DNA of 64,000 nt from assembly GCA_963822295.1 (NCBI GenBank), contig CAWGHD010000002.1, positions 1,054,001-1,118,000 of the forward strand. Direction: 5' to 3'. This DNA comes from VRUE01 sp963822295 (GTDB lineage: Bacteria > Actinomycetota > Thermoleophilia > Solirubrobacterales > 70-9). Every line of letters begins with the position of its first letter. The stretch's first letter is position 1. The notes below the pieces were generated by a model. That model was given only the letters and a program-made list of their open reading frames with translations. It made no database searches and was not told the DNA's origin. The translations under genes and the position numbers were made by a program. Shown in pieces: positions 50,983 through 60,033 of this stretch.

Positions 50983-51825
50983 GTGCGTGTCCACCACCTC
51001 AACTGCGGGACGCTGTGCCCCCACGGGAGGCGGCTGCTCGCCGGAGAGGGTGGCTGGCTCGAGTCCACCGAAACCTGCTGCCACTGCCTGCTGATCGAGA
51101 CCGACGACGGCCTCGTCCTGATCGACACCGGCTTCGGGGTCGAGGACGTCCAGGACCTCGGCCGCCTCGGCCCCTTCTTCAAGCTGATGAGGCCCAGGGC
51201 CGATCTCGCCGAGACGGCGGTTCGCCAGGTCGAGGCCCTCGGCTTCTCGCCCGGCGACGTCCGCCGGATCGTCGCCACCCACCTCGACCCCGACCACTCC
51301 GGCGGGCTCCCCGACTTCCCCGAGGCCGAGGTCCATGTCTTCGCCCGCGAGCTCGAGGCGGCGCTCCACCCCGGGCTCCGCGACCGCCCCCGCTACCCGA
51401 AGTCGCACTGGGCGCACGGGCCGAACTGGATCCGGCACGAGGTCGCGGGAGACGAGTGGTTCGGCTTCGAGGGGGTCAGGATCCTGCCCGGCACCGGTGT
51501 CGAGATCGTCCTCGTCCCGCTGATCGGCCACTCACGCGGCCACTCGGGCGTCGCCGTCAACACCCCCGACGGCTGGCTGATGCATTGCGGCGACTCCTAC
51601 TTCCACCACGGCGAGTTGCAGACCCCTCCCTACTGCCCGCCCGGGCTGCGCGCCTTCCAGAACCTCAACAACGCCGACCGCAAGCAGCGTCTCGCCAACC
51701 AGGAGCGCCTGCGCGAGCTCGCCGCCCGCCACGGCGAGGAGATCAACCTCTTCTGCTCCCACGACCCGGACGAGCTGGAGCGGGAGCAGGCGAAAGCAGC
51801 GGGCAGCGCGGCCGCGACCGAGTGA
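50983..51825 (+). CDS. MBL-fold hydrolase (AHL-lactonase-like)
   Basis: A 280-residue protein starting at GTG 50983. The metal site is THLDPDHSGG (about 98-107), with HSRGHSGV and MHCGDSYFHHG as later ligands. The overall order (HHLNCGTLCPHG start, LLIETDDGLVLIDTGFG) matches the AttM/AiiA-type lactonase branch, although many members hydrolyse other esters. HLDPDH replaces the usual HxHxDH, so the first metal ligand differs. It overlaps acetoacetyl-CoA synthetase by 4 bp (GTGA), implying coupling. Confidence 0.82.
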   Translation: MRVHHLNCGTLCPHGRRLLAGEGGWLESTETCCHCLLIETDDGLVLIDTGFGVEDVQDLGRLGPFFKLMRPRADLAETAVRQVEALGFSPGDVRRIVATHLDPDHSGGLPDFPEAEVHVFARELEAALHPGLRDRPRYPKSHWAHGPNWIRHEVAGDEWFGFEGVRILPGTGVEIVLVPLIGHSRGHSGVAVNTPDGWLMHCGDSYFHHGELQTPPYCPPGLRAFQNLNNADRKQRLANQERLRELAARHGEEINLFCSHDPDELEREQAKAAGSAAATE

Positions 51826-53810
51826 AGCCGGCCGAGCCCGAACAGCTCTGGCAGCCCTCCGCCGAGCTGGTCGAGCGCTCGCGGCTGACCGAGTACATGC
51901 GCTGGCTGGAGGCCGAGCGCGGGCTGAGGCTCGACGGCTACGACGAGCTCTGGCGCTGGTCGGTGGACGACCTCGAGGCCTTCTGGTCCTCGATCTGGGA
52001 GTTCTTCGAGGTGCGGGCCGACGGCGAGGTCGGGAAGGTGCTGGCCACCCGCGAGATGCCCGGCGCCGAGTGGTTCCCGGGTGTCGGGCTCAACTACGCC
52101 GAGCACGTCTTCGCCGGCAAGGACGACGCCGAGGTCGCGATCCTCCACGCCTCGGAGCTGCGCGAGCTCGACGAGCTGACCTGGGGCGAGCTGCGGGCAC
52201 AGGTCGCTGCGGTCGCGGCGGGGCTGCGCTCGCTCGGCGTCGGGCGCGGCGACCGCGTCGTCGCCTACATGCCGAACATCCCGGAGGCGATCGTCGCCTT
52301 CCTCGCCAGCGCCAGCATCGGGGCGGTCTGGTCGAGCTGCTCGCCCGACTTCGGGCCGGCGAGCGTCGTCGACCGCTTCGCGCAGATCGAGCCCAAGGTC
52401 CTCTTCGCGGTCGACGGCTACGGCTACGGCGGCAAGCGCTTCGACCGCCGCGAGGTCCTCGCCGAGCTTCAGGAGGCGATGCCCACACTGGCGAGCACAA
52501 TCGTCCTCCCCTACCTCGAGGCCGAGCCCGACCTCTCGGCGCTGCGCGACGCTACCCGCTGGGAGTCGCTGCTCGAGGCCGGCGCGGGCGCCGAGCTCGC
52601 CTTCGAGCGCGTCCCCTTCGACCATCCGCTCTGGGTCCTCTACTCGAGCGGGACGACCGGGCTGCCGAAAGCGATCGTCCAGGGCCAGGGCGGCATCCTG
52701 CTCGAGCACCTGAAGAAGCTCCACCTCCACGTCGACGCCCACCCCGGGGACCGGCTCTTCTGGTTCACGACGACCGGCTGGATGATGTGGAACTTCCTCG
52801 TCTCCGGGCTGCTCACCCGGGCCGCGATCGTGCTCTACGACGGCAGCCCCGGGCATCCCGACATGGACGTGCTCTGGGACCTGGCCGAGCGCGCCGGGGT
52901 GACGATGTTCGGCACCAGCGCCTCCTACATCGCGGCCTGCATGAAGGAGGGGGTCGAGCCGGGGGCGGGGCGCGACCTGAGCCGCCTCAAGGCGGTCGGC
53001 TCGACCGGCAGCCCGCTCGCCCCGGAGGGCTTCGACTGGGTCTACGAGCACCTCGGCGCCGACACCTGGCTCTTCTCGACCAGCGGCGGCACCGACCTCT
53101 GCACGGCCTTCGTCGGCGGGGTCTCGCTGCTGCCGGTCTACCGCGGCGAGCTCCAGGGCCGGGCGCTGGGCGCCGCGGTCGAGTCCTGGGACGAGGACGG
53201 CAACGCGCTGACCGGCGAGGTCGGCGAGCTGGTCGTCACCGAGCCGATGCCCTCGATGCCGGTCTTCTTCTGGGGCGACGAGGACGGCAGCCGCTACCGG
53301 GCGAGCTACTTCGAGCAGTACCCCGGCATCTGGCGCCACGGCGACTGGATCGAAATCACCGAGCGCGGGACGGCGGTCATCTACGGGCGCTCGGACTCGA
53401 CCATCAACCGCTCGGGGATCCGCATGGGCACGAGCGAGATCTACCGCGCCGTGCTCAGCGTCGACGCGATCCTCGACGCCCTCGTCGTCGACGTGCCGCG
53501 GCCCGGGACCGAGGGCTGGATGCCGCTCTTCGTCGTCCTGCGCGAGGGGGCGAAGCTCGACGACGAGCTGCGCCGGGAGATCGCCCGCCGCGTGCGCGAG
53601 CGCTGCTCGCCCCGGCACGTGCCCGACGAGGTCTTCCAGATCGCCGAGGTGCCCCGCACGCTGAGCGGCAAGGTGCTCGAGGTGCCGGTCAAGCGGATCC
53701 TGATGGGGACGCCGGCCGAGCAGGCGGCCAGCCGCGACTCGCTCGCCAACCCGGCGGCGCTCGACTACTTCACGGAGATGGCGGGCTCGCTCGGGGGCGG
53801 AGCGGGCTAG
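51822..53810 (+). CDS. aacS: Acetoacetyl-CoA synthetase
   Basis: A 662-residue acyl-adenylate-forming enzyme, the usual length for AacS. An N-terminal ACAS_N-like helix (YMRWLEAERGLRLDGYDELW...FWSSIWEFF) precedes the core, with the P-loop YSSGTTGLPKAIVQGQGG and the adenylation motif HGDWIEIT...GRSDSTINRSG. The catalytic Lys is in LSGKVLEVPVKR. It converts acetoacetate, ATP and CoA to acetoacetyl-CoA in the cytoplasm. The start is GTG 51822 in a GTGA overlap. HMG-CoA lyase, which makes acetoacetate, is nearby on the other strand. Confidence 0.9.
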   Translation: MKPAEPEQLWQPSAELVERSRLTEYMRWLEAERGLRLDGYDELWRWSVDDLEAFWSSIWEFFEVRADGEVGKVLATREMPGAEWFPGVGLNYAEHVFAGKDDAEVAILHASELRELDELTWGELRAQVAAVAAGLRSLGVGRGDRVVAYMPNIPEAIVAFLASASIGAVWSSCSPDFGPASVVDRFAQIEPKVLFAVDGYGYGGKRFDRREVLAELQEAMPTLASTIVLPYLEAEPDLSALRDATRWESLLEAGAGAELAFERVPFDHPLWVLYSSGTTGLPKAIVQGQGGILLEHLKKLHLHVDAHPGDRLFWFTTTGWMMWNFLVSGLLTRAAIVLYDGSPGHPDMDVLWDLAERAGVTMFGTSASYIAACMKEGVEPGAGRDLSRLKAVGSTGSPLAPEGFDWVYEHLGADTWLFSTSGGTDLCTAFVGGVSLLPVYRGELQGRALGAAVESWDEDGNALTGEVGELVVTEPMPSMPVFFWGDEDGSRYRASYFEQYPGIWRHGDWIEITERGTAVIYGRSDSTINRSGIRMGTSEIYRAVLSVDAILDALVVDVPRPGTEGWMPLFVVLREGAKLDDELRREIARRVRERCSPRHVPDEVFQIAEVPRTLSGKVLEVPVKRILMGTPAEQAASRDSLANPAALDYFTEMAGSLGGGAG

Positions 53811-55327
53811 GCGGGCGTGATCGGGTTGCGGCGCCCGGGGAGGGGCCGCTCCCTGCTCGCCGCGTGCGCGAAGCGCCGGGCCAGCTCGTCGCGCAGGCCG
53901 GCCGGCTCGACGACCGCGTCGACGACCATCTCGGAGGCGAGGTGGAGGATGTCGATGTCGGCGGCGTACTCCTCGCGCTTGGCGGCGACGAAGGCCTCGC
54001 GCTCGGCCTCGTCGTCGATCGCCTGGATCTGGTTGTAGAAGACGGCGTTGATCGCCGCCTGCGGGCCCATCACCGCGATCGAGGCGGTGGGCAGGGCGAT
54101 GCAGCAGTCGGGCTCGAAGGCCGGGCCGGCCATCGCGTAGAGGCCGGCGCCGTAGGCCTTGCGGACGATCACCGAGAGCTTCGGCACCGTCGCTTCGGAG
54201 ACCGCGCTGATCATCTTGGCGCCGTGGCGGATGATCCCCTGGCGCTCGACCGCGGTGCCGATCATGAACCCGGGGACGTCGGCCAGGAAGAGCAGCGGCA
54301 CGTTGAAGGCGTTGCAGGTCTGGATGAAGCGGGCGGCCTTGTCGGCGGAGTCGACGAAGAGCACGCCGCCCTTCTGCCGCGGCTGGCTGGCGACGACCCC
54401 GATCGCGCGGCCGTCGAGCCGCGCGTAGCCGACGATCAGCTCTTTGGCCCAGCGCTTGTGGACCTCGAGGAACGAGTCGGCGTCGAGCAGCGCGTCGAGG
54501 ACCTCGCGCATGTCGAAGGGCTGGTTCTCGTCGGCGGGGACGATCTCGGCGATCGCCGCGTCGGAGGACGGCGCGGCCGGGTCGGCGGCCGGCGCATCCT
54601 CCCGCCAGTTGCGGGGCATGTAGGAGAGGTAGCGCTGGGCGAGGTCGATCGCCTCCTCGTCGCTCTTGACCAGGAAGTGCCCGCAGCCGGAGACGCCGGT
54701 GTGCATCTTGGCCCCGCCCATCTCCTCGAGGGTCACCGTTTCCCCGATCACCATCTCCGCCATCCGCGGCGAGCCCAGGTACATCGAGGCGTTGCCCTCG
54801 CGCATGATCACGACATCGCAGAAGGCCGGGATGTAGGCGCCGCCGGCGGCGCTGGGGCCGAACAGCAGGCAGACCTGGGGGACCCGGCCGGAGAGGCGGA
54901 CCTCGTTGTGGAAGATGCGACCGGCGCCCCGCCGGCCCGGGAACATCTGGACCTGGTCGGTGATCCGCGCCCCGGCCGAGTCCACCAGGTAGACCATCGG
55001 GACCAGGTTCTGCAGCGCCCGTTCCTGGATGCGGAGGATCTTCTCGACCGTCTTCGGGCCCCAGGAGCCCGCCTTGACGGTCGGGTCGTTGGCCATCAGC
55101 GCCACCGGGCGGCCGTCGATCGTCGCCAGCCCGGTGAGGACGCCGTCGGCGCCGAGGCCCTCCTGGTCCCAGTTGGCGAGCAGCGCCTCCTCGGCGAACG
55201 AGCCGGGATCGACGAGGCGCTCGACCCGCTCGCGGACCGGCAGCTTGCCCTGCTCGTCGGTCTTCTCGTGGTGACGCTGCGGGCCGCCGGCGATGGCAGC
55301 CTCGAGGGCCTCGTGGAAGTCGGTCAC
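53807..55327 (-). CDS. Acyl-CoA carboxylase carboxyltransferase (beta) subunit
   Basis: A 506-residue biotin-dependent carboxyltransferase from GTG 55327. The two crotonase-fold halves are visible: oxyanion and biotin region SAGARITDQVQMFPGRRGAG and FGPSAAGGAYIPAFCD in the N half, and PLLFLADVPGFMIGTAVERQ and YGAGLYAMAGPAFEPDCCIA in the C half. By context with HMG-CoA lyase it could be the methylcrotonyl-CoA carboxylase beta subunit of leucine breakdown, but other acyl-CoA substrates are possible. No biotin-carboxylase subunit lies in the window. Its end overlaps aacS by 4 bp. Confidence 0.85.
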   Translation of the reverse strand: MTDFHEALEAAIAGGPQRHHEKTDEQGKLPVRERVERLVDPGSFAEEALLANWDQEGLGADGVLTGLATIDGRPVALMANDPTVKAGSWGPKTVEKILRIQERALQNLVPMVYLVDSAGARITDQVQMFPGRRGAGRIFHNEVRLSGRVPQVCLLFGPSAAGGAYIPAFCDVVIMREGNASMYLGSPRMAEMVIGETVTLEEMGGAKMHTGVSGCGHFLVKSDEEAIDLAQRYLSYMPRNWREDAPAADPAAPSSDAAIAEIVPADENQPFDMREVLDALLDADSFLEVHKRWAKELIVGYARLDGRAIGVVASQPRQKGGVLFVDSADKAARFIQTCNAFNVPLLFLADVPGFMIGTAVERQGIIRHGAKMISAVSEATVPKLSVIVRKAYGAGLYAMAGPAFEPDCCIALPTASIAVMGPQAAINAVFYNQIQAIDDEAEREAFVAAKREEYAADIDILHLASEMVVDAVVEPAGLRDELARRFAHAASRERPLPGRRNPITPA

Positions 55328-55337
55328 GGGCGGCAGC

Positions 55338-56262
55338 CTATTCCGCAGCGTGCCAATCGACCGGCCCGGCGCGCAGCACATGGGCGCCGAGCGGCCGGCC
55401 GAGCGTCTCCTGCGCGGCGCGCGAGGCCTCGATCAGGCGCGGCAGGTCGATGCCGGTCTCGACGCCCATCTCGTGCAGCATCGAGACGACGTCCTCGCTG
55501 GAGACGTTGCCGGTCGAGCCGGGCGGGACCGGACAGCCGCCGAGCTCGCCGAAGCTCGCCTCGAAGGACTCGACGCCCTCCTCGAGCGCCGCGAGCACGT
55601 TGGCGAGACCCTGGCCACGGGTGTTGTGGAAGTGGGCGGTCAGCTCGGAGCCGGCGAGCCGCTCGCGGGCGGCGGCGAAGAACTCGCGCACCTGGCGCGG
55701 GTTCGCCATCCCGGTCGTGTCGCCGAAGCCGACCTCATCGCAGCCCGCCTGCGCCAGGCGCTCGGCGATCGCGAAGACGCGCTCGGGCGGGACCTCGCCC
55801 TCGTAGGGGCAGCCGAAGGAGGTCGCGATCACGCCCTCGCAGCGCAGCCCCGCCTCGCGGGCGCCGGCGAGCGTGCGCTCGAGACCGGCGAGCGAGTCCT
55901 CGATCGAGCGGTTGACGTTCTTGCGGTTGTGGGTCTCCGAGGCGGAGACGAAGACGCTGATCTCGTCGAAGCGGTCGCGCACCTCGAGCGCCCGCTCGAG
56001 GCCGCGCTCGTTGGGGATCAGGACCGAGAAGGCGACACCGTCGCGCCGCTGCGACCGCCGCCAGGACCTGCTCGGCGTCGGCGAGCTGAGGGATGACGTC
56101 CGGCCGCACGAACGAGGTCACCTCGAGGCGCTCGAGGCCGGTGGCGGAGAGCAGGTCGATCAGGCGCACCTTGTCCGCGGTCGCGATCGTCTCCGGCTCG
56201 TTCTGGAACCCGTCGCGGGGACCGACCTCGCGAAGGCGCACGGCTTTGGGCAACTCAGTCAT
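55338..56262 (-). CDS. Hydroxymethylglutaryl-CoA lyase (one-base frameshift)
   Basis: The span encodes an enzyme of about 308 residues cleaving HMG-CoA to acetoacetate and acetyl-CoA. The N-terminal part from ATG 56262 has LREVGPRDGFQNEP and LERLEVTSFVRPDVIPQLAD. The C-terminal part has SVFVSASETHNRKNVNRSI, FGDTTGMANP, HFHNTRGQGLANVLAAL and the active-site Cys loop GGCPVPPGSTGNVSSEDVV. A single missing base near 56041-56047 separates the two frames, and restoring it gives a continuous domain. Eleven bp separate it from the carboxylase gene, so they form an operon. Confidence 0.85.
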
Positions 56263-56272
56263 GAGCCGGAGC

Positions 56273-57178
56273 TTAGGAGAGCCGCCGCGCCACCGTGCCG
56301 AGGGTGCCGATGACGTGAGCCACCTCGAAATCGATCTGAGCTTCGGTGAAGCGAAGCGTTGTAAGCCCGGCCGCCGCATGGACCTGGTCGCGACGCCTGT
56401 CGGCGGCTTGGCGAGCCGCGGTGCGGTGGTACCTGAGGCCGTCGGTCTCGACCACCAGCCCGAGTGCCGGCCAGAAGAAATCGACCTCGTATCCGTTGAC
56501 CCACTCACGGGTAAGCGGCACGGGGAGCCCTGCCCGCTCCACCAGTCGGAGAAATGCCCGCTCCAGCCCCGACCTCGTGCGCCGAAAGGTCTTCGGGTCG
56601 AGCACGGCCCGCAGCCGCGCCACACCTCTCTGGCCCCGATAGTCCCGCAAAGAGCCCAGTAGAGATATGGGGTCGACGAGATCGAGGAGGTCAGCCTCGT
56701 TGACTAAACGCTCGATGGCCTCTCGGTCCAAGGTGGACGACAAGTCGATCAGCATCCGGACCGGCCCCGTGACTGGGATCCCGTCCCGCATCGCACAGTC
56801 CTCGGCTCGAAGCCCGCGGCGCCGGTGCACCAACACCCCACCCGCCTCGCGCCTCCGATCAGCACATGTGCGCACTGATACTTCGATCTGCCGTTTCTCA
56901 CGAGCGACACCCCACAACGCCGCCGCGCTCCAGTGACTCAGCACCGCCCCGTCGCCACAGCCCAGCACGGCAGCCATCCACCGTCCCCGCCTGGTGATCT
57001 CCGGCCGCCCAACCGCATAGACCCCATGCTCGACCCGGTGCAGCCGCCCCCTGGCAACTCGGTGCGAAATCGCCTGCTCACTCAACCCCAACTCAAGCAA
57101 CTGCCCCCGCCCAACAACCCCATGCTGCCCCCTCGCCAACCCCCAAACCCCCGCCGAGTGCTGAATAGATGACCCCAT
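56273..57178 (-). CDS. AbiEi-type winged-helix plus DUF559 nuclease-like protein
   Basis: A 301-residue protein. The N-terminal part (about 15-65: GQHGVVGRGQLLELGLSEQAI then GRLHRVEHGVYAVG) is the winged-helix domain of AbiEi-type antitoxins. The C-terminal part (about 215-295) has EVDFFWPALGLVVETDGLRY and an RRRDQVHAAAGLTTLRFT segment, the D...ExD arrangement of DUF559/Vsr-like PD-(D/E)XK folds. No AbiEii toxin gene is adjacent. Such solitary genes are frequent in Thermoleophilia. A DNA-targeting defence or regulatory role is speculative. Confidence 0.82.
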   Translation of the reverse strand: MGSSIQHSAGVWGLARGQHGVVGRGQLLELGLSEQAISHRVARGRLHRVEHGVYAVGRPEITRRGRWMAAVLGCGDGAVLSHWSAAALWGVAREKRQIEVSVRTCADRRREAGGVLVHRRRGLRAEDCAMRDGIPVTGPVRMLIDLSSTLDREAIERLVNEADLLDLVDPISLLGSLRDYRGQRGVARLRAVLDPKTFRRTRSGLERAFLRLVERAGLPVPLTREWVNGYEVDFFWPALGLVVETDGLRYHRTAARQAADRRRDQVHAAAGLTTLRFTEAQIDFEVAHVIGTLGTVARRLS

Positions 57179-57291
57179 AGGGTCCGAAAGTCAGCACTCG
57201 GCCCGGTCGCCCCCGGAGTGTTGGCGCTCGCGGAAGGTGCGTGGGTGTTAGGAGTGGTGGTCGGTCGCTATTACTCGGCGCTCGTGGGTGC

Positions 57292-57636
57292 CTACGCCGA
57301 TCGTGCGCTCGCCGTCGGGTGGTCGGTGTCGATGTGGACGACCTCGACGTCGAAGCGGAGCTTGCGGTCTTCGACGACCTCGCGCAGCTTGGAGTCGACC
57401 CGGCAGGTCGCTCCCTCGACCGCCGCGGCGACGTGCTTTATGCAGACCTCGAAGCCGACCGTGGCGCTGCCCTCAGGAAGCTGCTCGTAGGCGAGGATCG
57501 AGGAGCAGTGCTCCATCATCCCGATCATCGCCGGGGTCGAGAGGACCGAGGCGCCGATCGTGCCGCCGACGTCGGTGAGCAGGTGGCCGGCGACGGTGAA
57601 CTCTTCGCTGCGCTCTTCCCCGGCCCGCGGAGCCAT
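57292..57636 (-). CDS. Hotdog-fold thioesterase (FlK-like)
   Basis: A 114-residue protein from ATG 57636. FTVAGHLLTDVGG and VLSTPAMIGMMEHCSSILAYE match the small thioesterase family that includes fluoroacetyl-CoA thioesterase, with the acid in EHCS-type helix and a His in CIKHVAAAVEG. It would hydrolyse an acyl-CoA. The start codon overlaps the stop of the upstream SDR gene (TGATG), so the pair is coupled. The C-terminus ends in DHPTASARSA. Confidence 0.75.
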   Translation of the reverse strand: MAPRAGEERSEEFTVAGHLLTDVGGTIGASVLSTPAMIGMMEHCSSILAYEQLPEGSATVGFEVCIKHVAAAVEGATCRVDSKLREVVEDRKLRFDVEVVHIDTDHPTASARSA

Positions 57637-58374
57637 CAGACCATCCCCAGGCCGCCGCTGACGCCGAGCGTCTCGCCGGTCACGTAGGTGGCGTCGTCGG
57701 AGGCGAGGAAGGCGACGGCGGCGGCGACCTCGTCGGGCTGGCCGAGGCGGCCCGAGCTGGGTCGCGTCCTTCATCGTCTCGATCACCTTCTCGCCGATCT
57801 CGCCGAACTCCTTGGCGCCCATCAGCAGCGGCGTCTCGATCGGGCCCGGGGCGATCGAGTTGGCGGTGACGCCGTAGCGGGCGTTCTCGCGGGCGATCGC
57901 CTTCATGAAGGCGATGATCGCCGCCCTTCGCGGCCGAGTAGACGGCGGAGCCCTTCGAGCCGACCCGGCCCGCCTCCGAGGAGATGCTGACGATCCGCCC
58001 GTACTTCGCCTCCTGCATCGCCGGGCAGCGCCGCGAAGGTGCAGTTGAGGACGCCGCCGAGGTTGATCGCGAGGACCCGCTGCCACTGCTCGGGGGTCGT
58101 GTAGGTGAAGAAGCCGAACTCGTCGGTGCCGGCGTTGTTGACGAGGATGTCGAGCGTGCCGAGCGCCTCGATCGCCGCCTGCGCGGACTCGAGGCTCGGT
58201 GACGTCGAGCTCACGCGCGTGGCCGGTGATCTCGCCGGCGACGCGCTCGGCGCCCTCGACGTCGATGTCGCCGACCCAGACCTCGGCGCCCTCGGCGGCG
58301 AGGCGCGCCGCGATCGCGGCGCCGATGCCGCTGGCGCCGCCGGTGACCAGCGCCTTTCTTCCCTCGAGCCTCAT
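57636..58374 (-). CDS. Short-chain dehydrogenase/reductase (about four single-base indels)
   Basis: Joined across frames, the product is a classical SDR of about 245 residues. It has VTGGASGIGAAIAARLA (cofactor motif), VGDIDVEG, ILVNNAGTDEFG, the catalytic Ser in ISSEAGRVGS, YSAAK with the Tyr-Lys pair, and a C-terminus TGETLGVSGGLGMV. Single extra bases are apparent near 57752, 57925, 58021 and 58197. Catalytic residues are intact, which argues for sequence error rather than decay. VGDIDV suggests NAD preference. The substrate is unknown. It is coupled to the thioesterase. Confidence 0.78.
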
Positions 58375-58401
58375 CGGCGGGCAGCATAGACTGGCGCGCT
58401 C

Positions 58402-59091
58402 GTGCCGCTGAACCGATCCCGATCATCGGCGGCACCGGCGCCCTCGGCGCCGGCCTGGCGAGGCGCTGGGCGACGGCCGGCGGGCCGGTCGTGCTCGGCT
58501 CGCGCTCGGCCGAGCGCGCCGAGGAGGCGGCGGCGAAGGTCCGCGAGGCCGTCCCCGGCGCCGAGGTCGAGGGCCTGCGACAACGAGGAGGCCGCCCGCA
58601 GGGCCGAGATCGTCTTCCTCACCGTCCCCTTCCGCGCCCAGTCGGAGAACCTCAACAACCTGCGCGAGGCGCTGCGCCCGGGCCAGATCCTGGTCGACTG
58701 CACGGTGCCGCTCGCCGCCGCGGTCAGCGGCAAGGCGACCCGCTCGCTCGGCGTCTGGCAGGGCTCGGCCGCCCAGCAGGCGCAGGAGATGGTGCCCGAG
58801 GGCGTCACCGTCGTCTCCGCCCTGCACACGGTCGGCGCCCCGACCCTCGCCGACCTCGACGCCGAGCTCGGCGAGGACGTCCTCGTCTGCGGCGACCGCA
58901 AGGCCGACAAGGCGCGGGTCGCGCGGCTGATCGAGCTGATCGCCGGCCTGCGCGCCGTCAACGCCGGGCCGCTGGAGATGGCGCGGATCGTCGAGCAGCT
59001 GACCCCGATGCTGATCTCGGTCAACGTCCGCTACAAGGCCCACGCCGGCATCCGCCTCACCGGCCTGCCCGACGCCGACCACTGGGCGTAG
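58402..59091 (+). CDS. npdG: F420-dependent NADP reductase (NpdG/FNO type), indel-disrupted
   Basis: The restored product (about 220 residues) has IGGTGALGAGLARRWA as the NADP site, VVLGSRSAERAEEAA for the 2'-phosphate, and a C-terminal half with ALHTVGAPTLADLD, VLVCGDRKADK and GPLEMARIVEQLTPMLI. It transfers hydride between reduced F420 and NADP. Extra bases occur near 58415 and at 58577. The start is GTG 58402, and the gene is divergent from the SDR. It stands at the head of the F420 biosynthetic genes, with a 4-bp gap to cofD. Confidence 0.82.
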   Translation: MPLNRSRSSAAPAPSAPAWRGAGRRPAGRSCSARARPSAPRRRRRRSARPSPAPRSRACDNEEAARRAEIVFLTVPFRAQSENLNNLREALRPGQILVDCTVPLAAAVSGKATRSLGVWQGSAAQQAQEMVPEGVTVVSALHTVGAPTLADLDAELGEDVLVCGDRKADKARVARLIELIAGLRAVNAGPLEMARIVEQLTPMLISVNVRYKAHAGIRLTGLPDADHWA

Positions 59092-59095
59092 CGCG

Positions 59096-60030
59096 ATGCG
59101 GGTCGCGCTCCTCGCCGGCGGCACCGGCGGCGCCAAGCTCGGCGCCGGCATGCAGGAGGAGCTCGGCGCCGACCTGTCCGTGATCGCCAACACCGGCGAC
59201 GACGTCGAGGCGCTCGGCGTCCACGTCTCCCCCGACCCGGACCTCGTCACCTACTGGCTGAGCGGCGAAATCGACGAGGAGCGCGGCTGGGGCATCCGCG
59301 ACGACACCTTCACCGTCTTCGAGCGCCTGCACCCGGCTCGGCGCCCCGGACTGGTTCGGCCTCTCCGACCGCGACCTCGCCGCCTGCCTCTACCGCACGC
59401 GAGTTCCTCGCCGAGGGCGGCGCGCCTGACCGACGCCCAGGCGCAGATCGCCCGCGGCCTCGGCGTCGCCGCCCGGGTGCTGCCGATGTCCGACCCGCCG
59501 GTCCGGACCCAGGTGCGGACCGCGGCCGGCCGCGCGCGGCCTGCAGGAGTACCTGATCGTCGACCGCGGCGAGCCCGAGGTGCTCGGGGTCGAGCTGGAG
59601 GGGATCGCCGAGGCCGAGCCGACGCCCGAGGTGCTCGAGGCGCTGCGCCGGGCCGAGGCGATCGTGATCGGCCCCTCCAACCCGGTGATCAGCATCGGCC
59701 CGATCCTCGCCGTGCCGGGGATGCGCGAGGCGATCGCCGCCTCCCCGCGCGCCGGTCGTCGCGGTCAGCCCCTACGTCGCCGGCCGGGTCGTCAAGGGCC
59801 CGACCGACCGCTTCATGGCGGCGATCGGCCGGCCCTCGACCGCCGCCGGGGTCGCCTCGCTCTACGCCGGGCTGATCGACGCGATGGTCGTCGACGAGGA
59901 CGACCCCGACCCGCCGCCGGCCGAGATCCCGACCTGGCGACGCGACGCTGATGGAGGGCGCCGCCGGGCGCGCGCGGCTGGCCCGCATCGTGCTCGACTA
60001 CGCCGCCGAGCTGGCCGGCGCTCCCGCTAG
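59096..60030 (+). CDS. cofD: Phospholactate/enolpyruvyl transferase CofD (FbiA), indel-disrupted
   Basis: The N-terminus from ATG 59096 is intact: VALLAGGTGGAKLGAGMQEE, then VIANTGDDVEALGVHVSPD and YWLSGEIDEERGWGI, the CofD substrate- and GDP-binding motifs. Downstream, conserved segments (LTDAQAQIARGLGVAARVLP, VIGPSNPVISIGPILAVPG, MREAIAAS) fall in changing frames because of extra bases near 59333, 59400, 59420, 59535, 59750 and 59943. It joins the phosphoenolpyruvate- or lactate-derived moiety to Fo to give dehydro-F420-0 or F420-0. The end is approximate. Confidence 0.82.
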
Positions 60031-60033
60031 CCT

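Noticed and set aside
51015..51821. N-terminal extension of acetoacetyl-CoA synthetase through the MBL gene
   Set aside because: The extension is Arg/Pro-rich shadow translation. The MBL gene and the GTG at 51822 in a GTGA overlap explain the region.
56273..57178. A type IV toxin-antitoxin system
   Set aside because: Only an AbiEi-like domain is present, and no AbiEii toxin gene flanks it.
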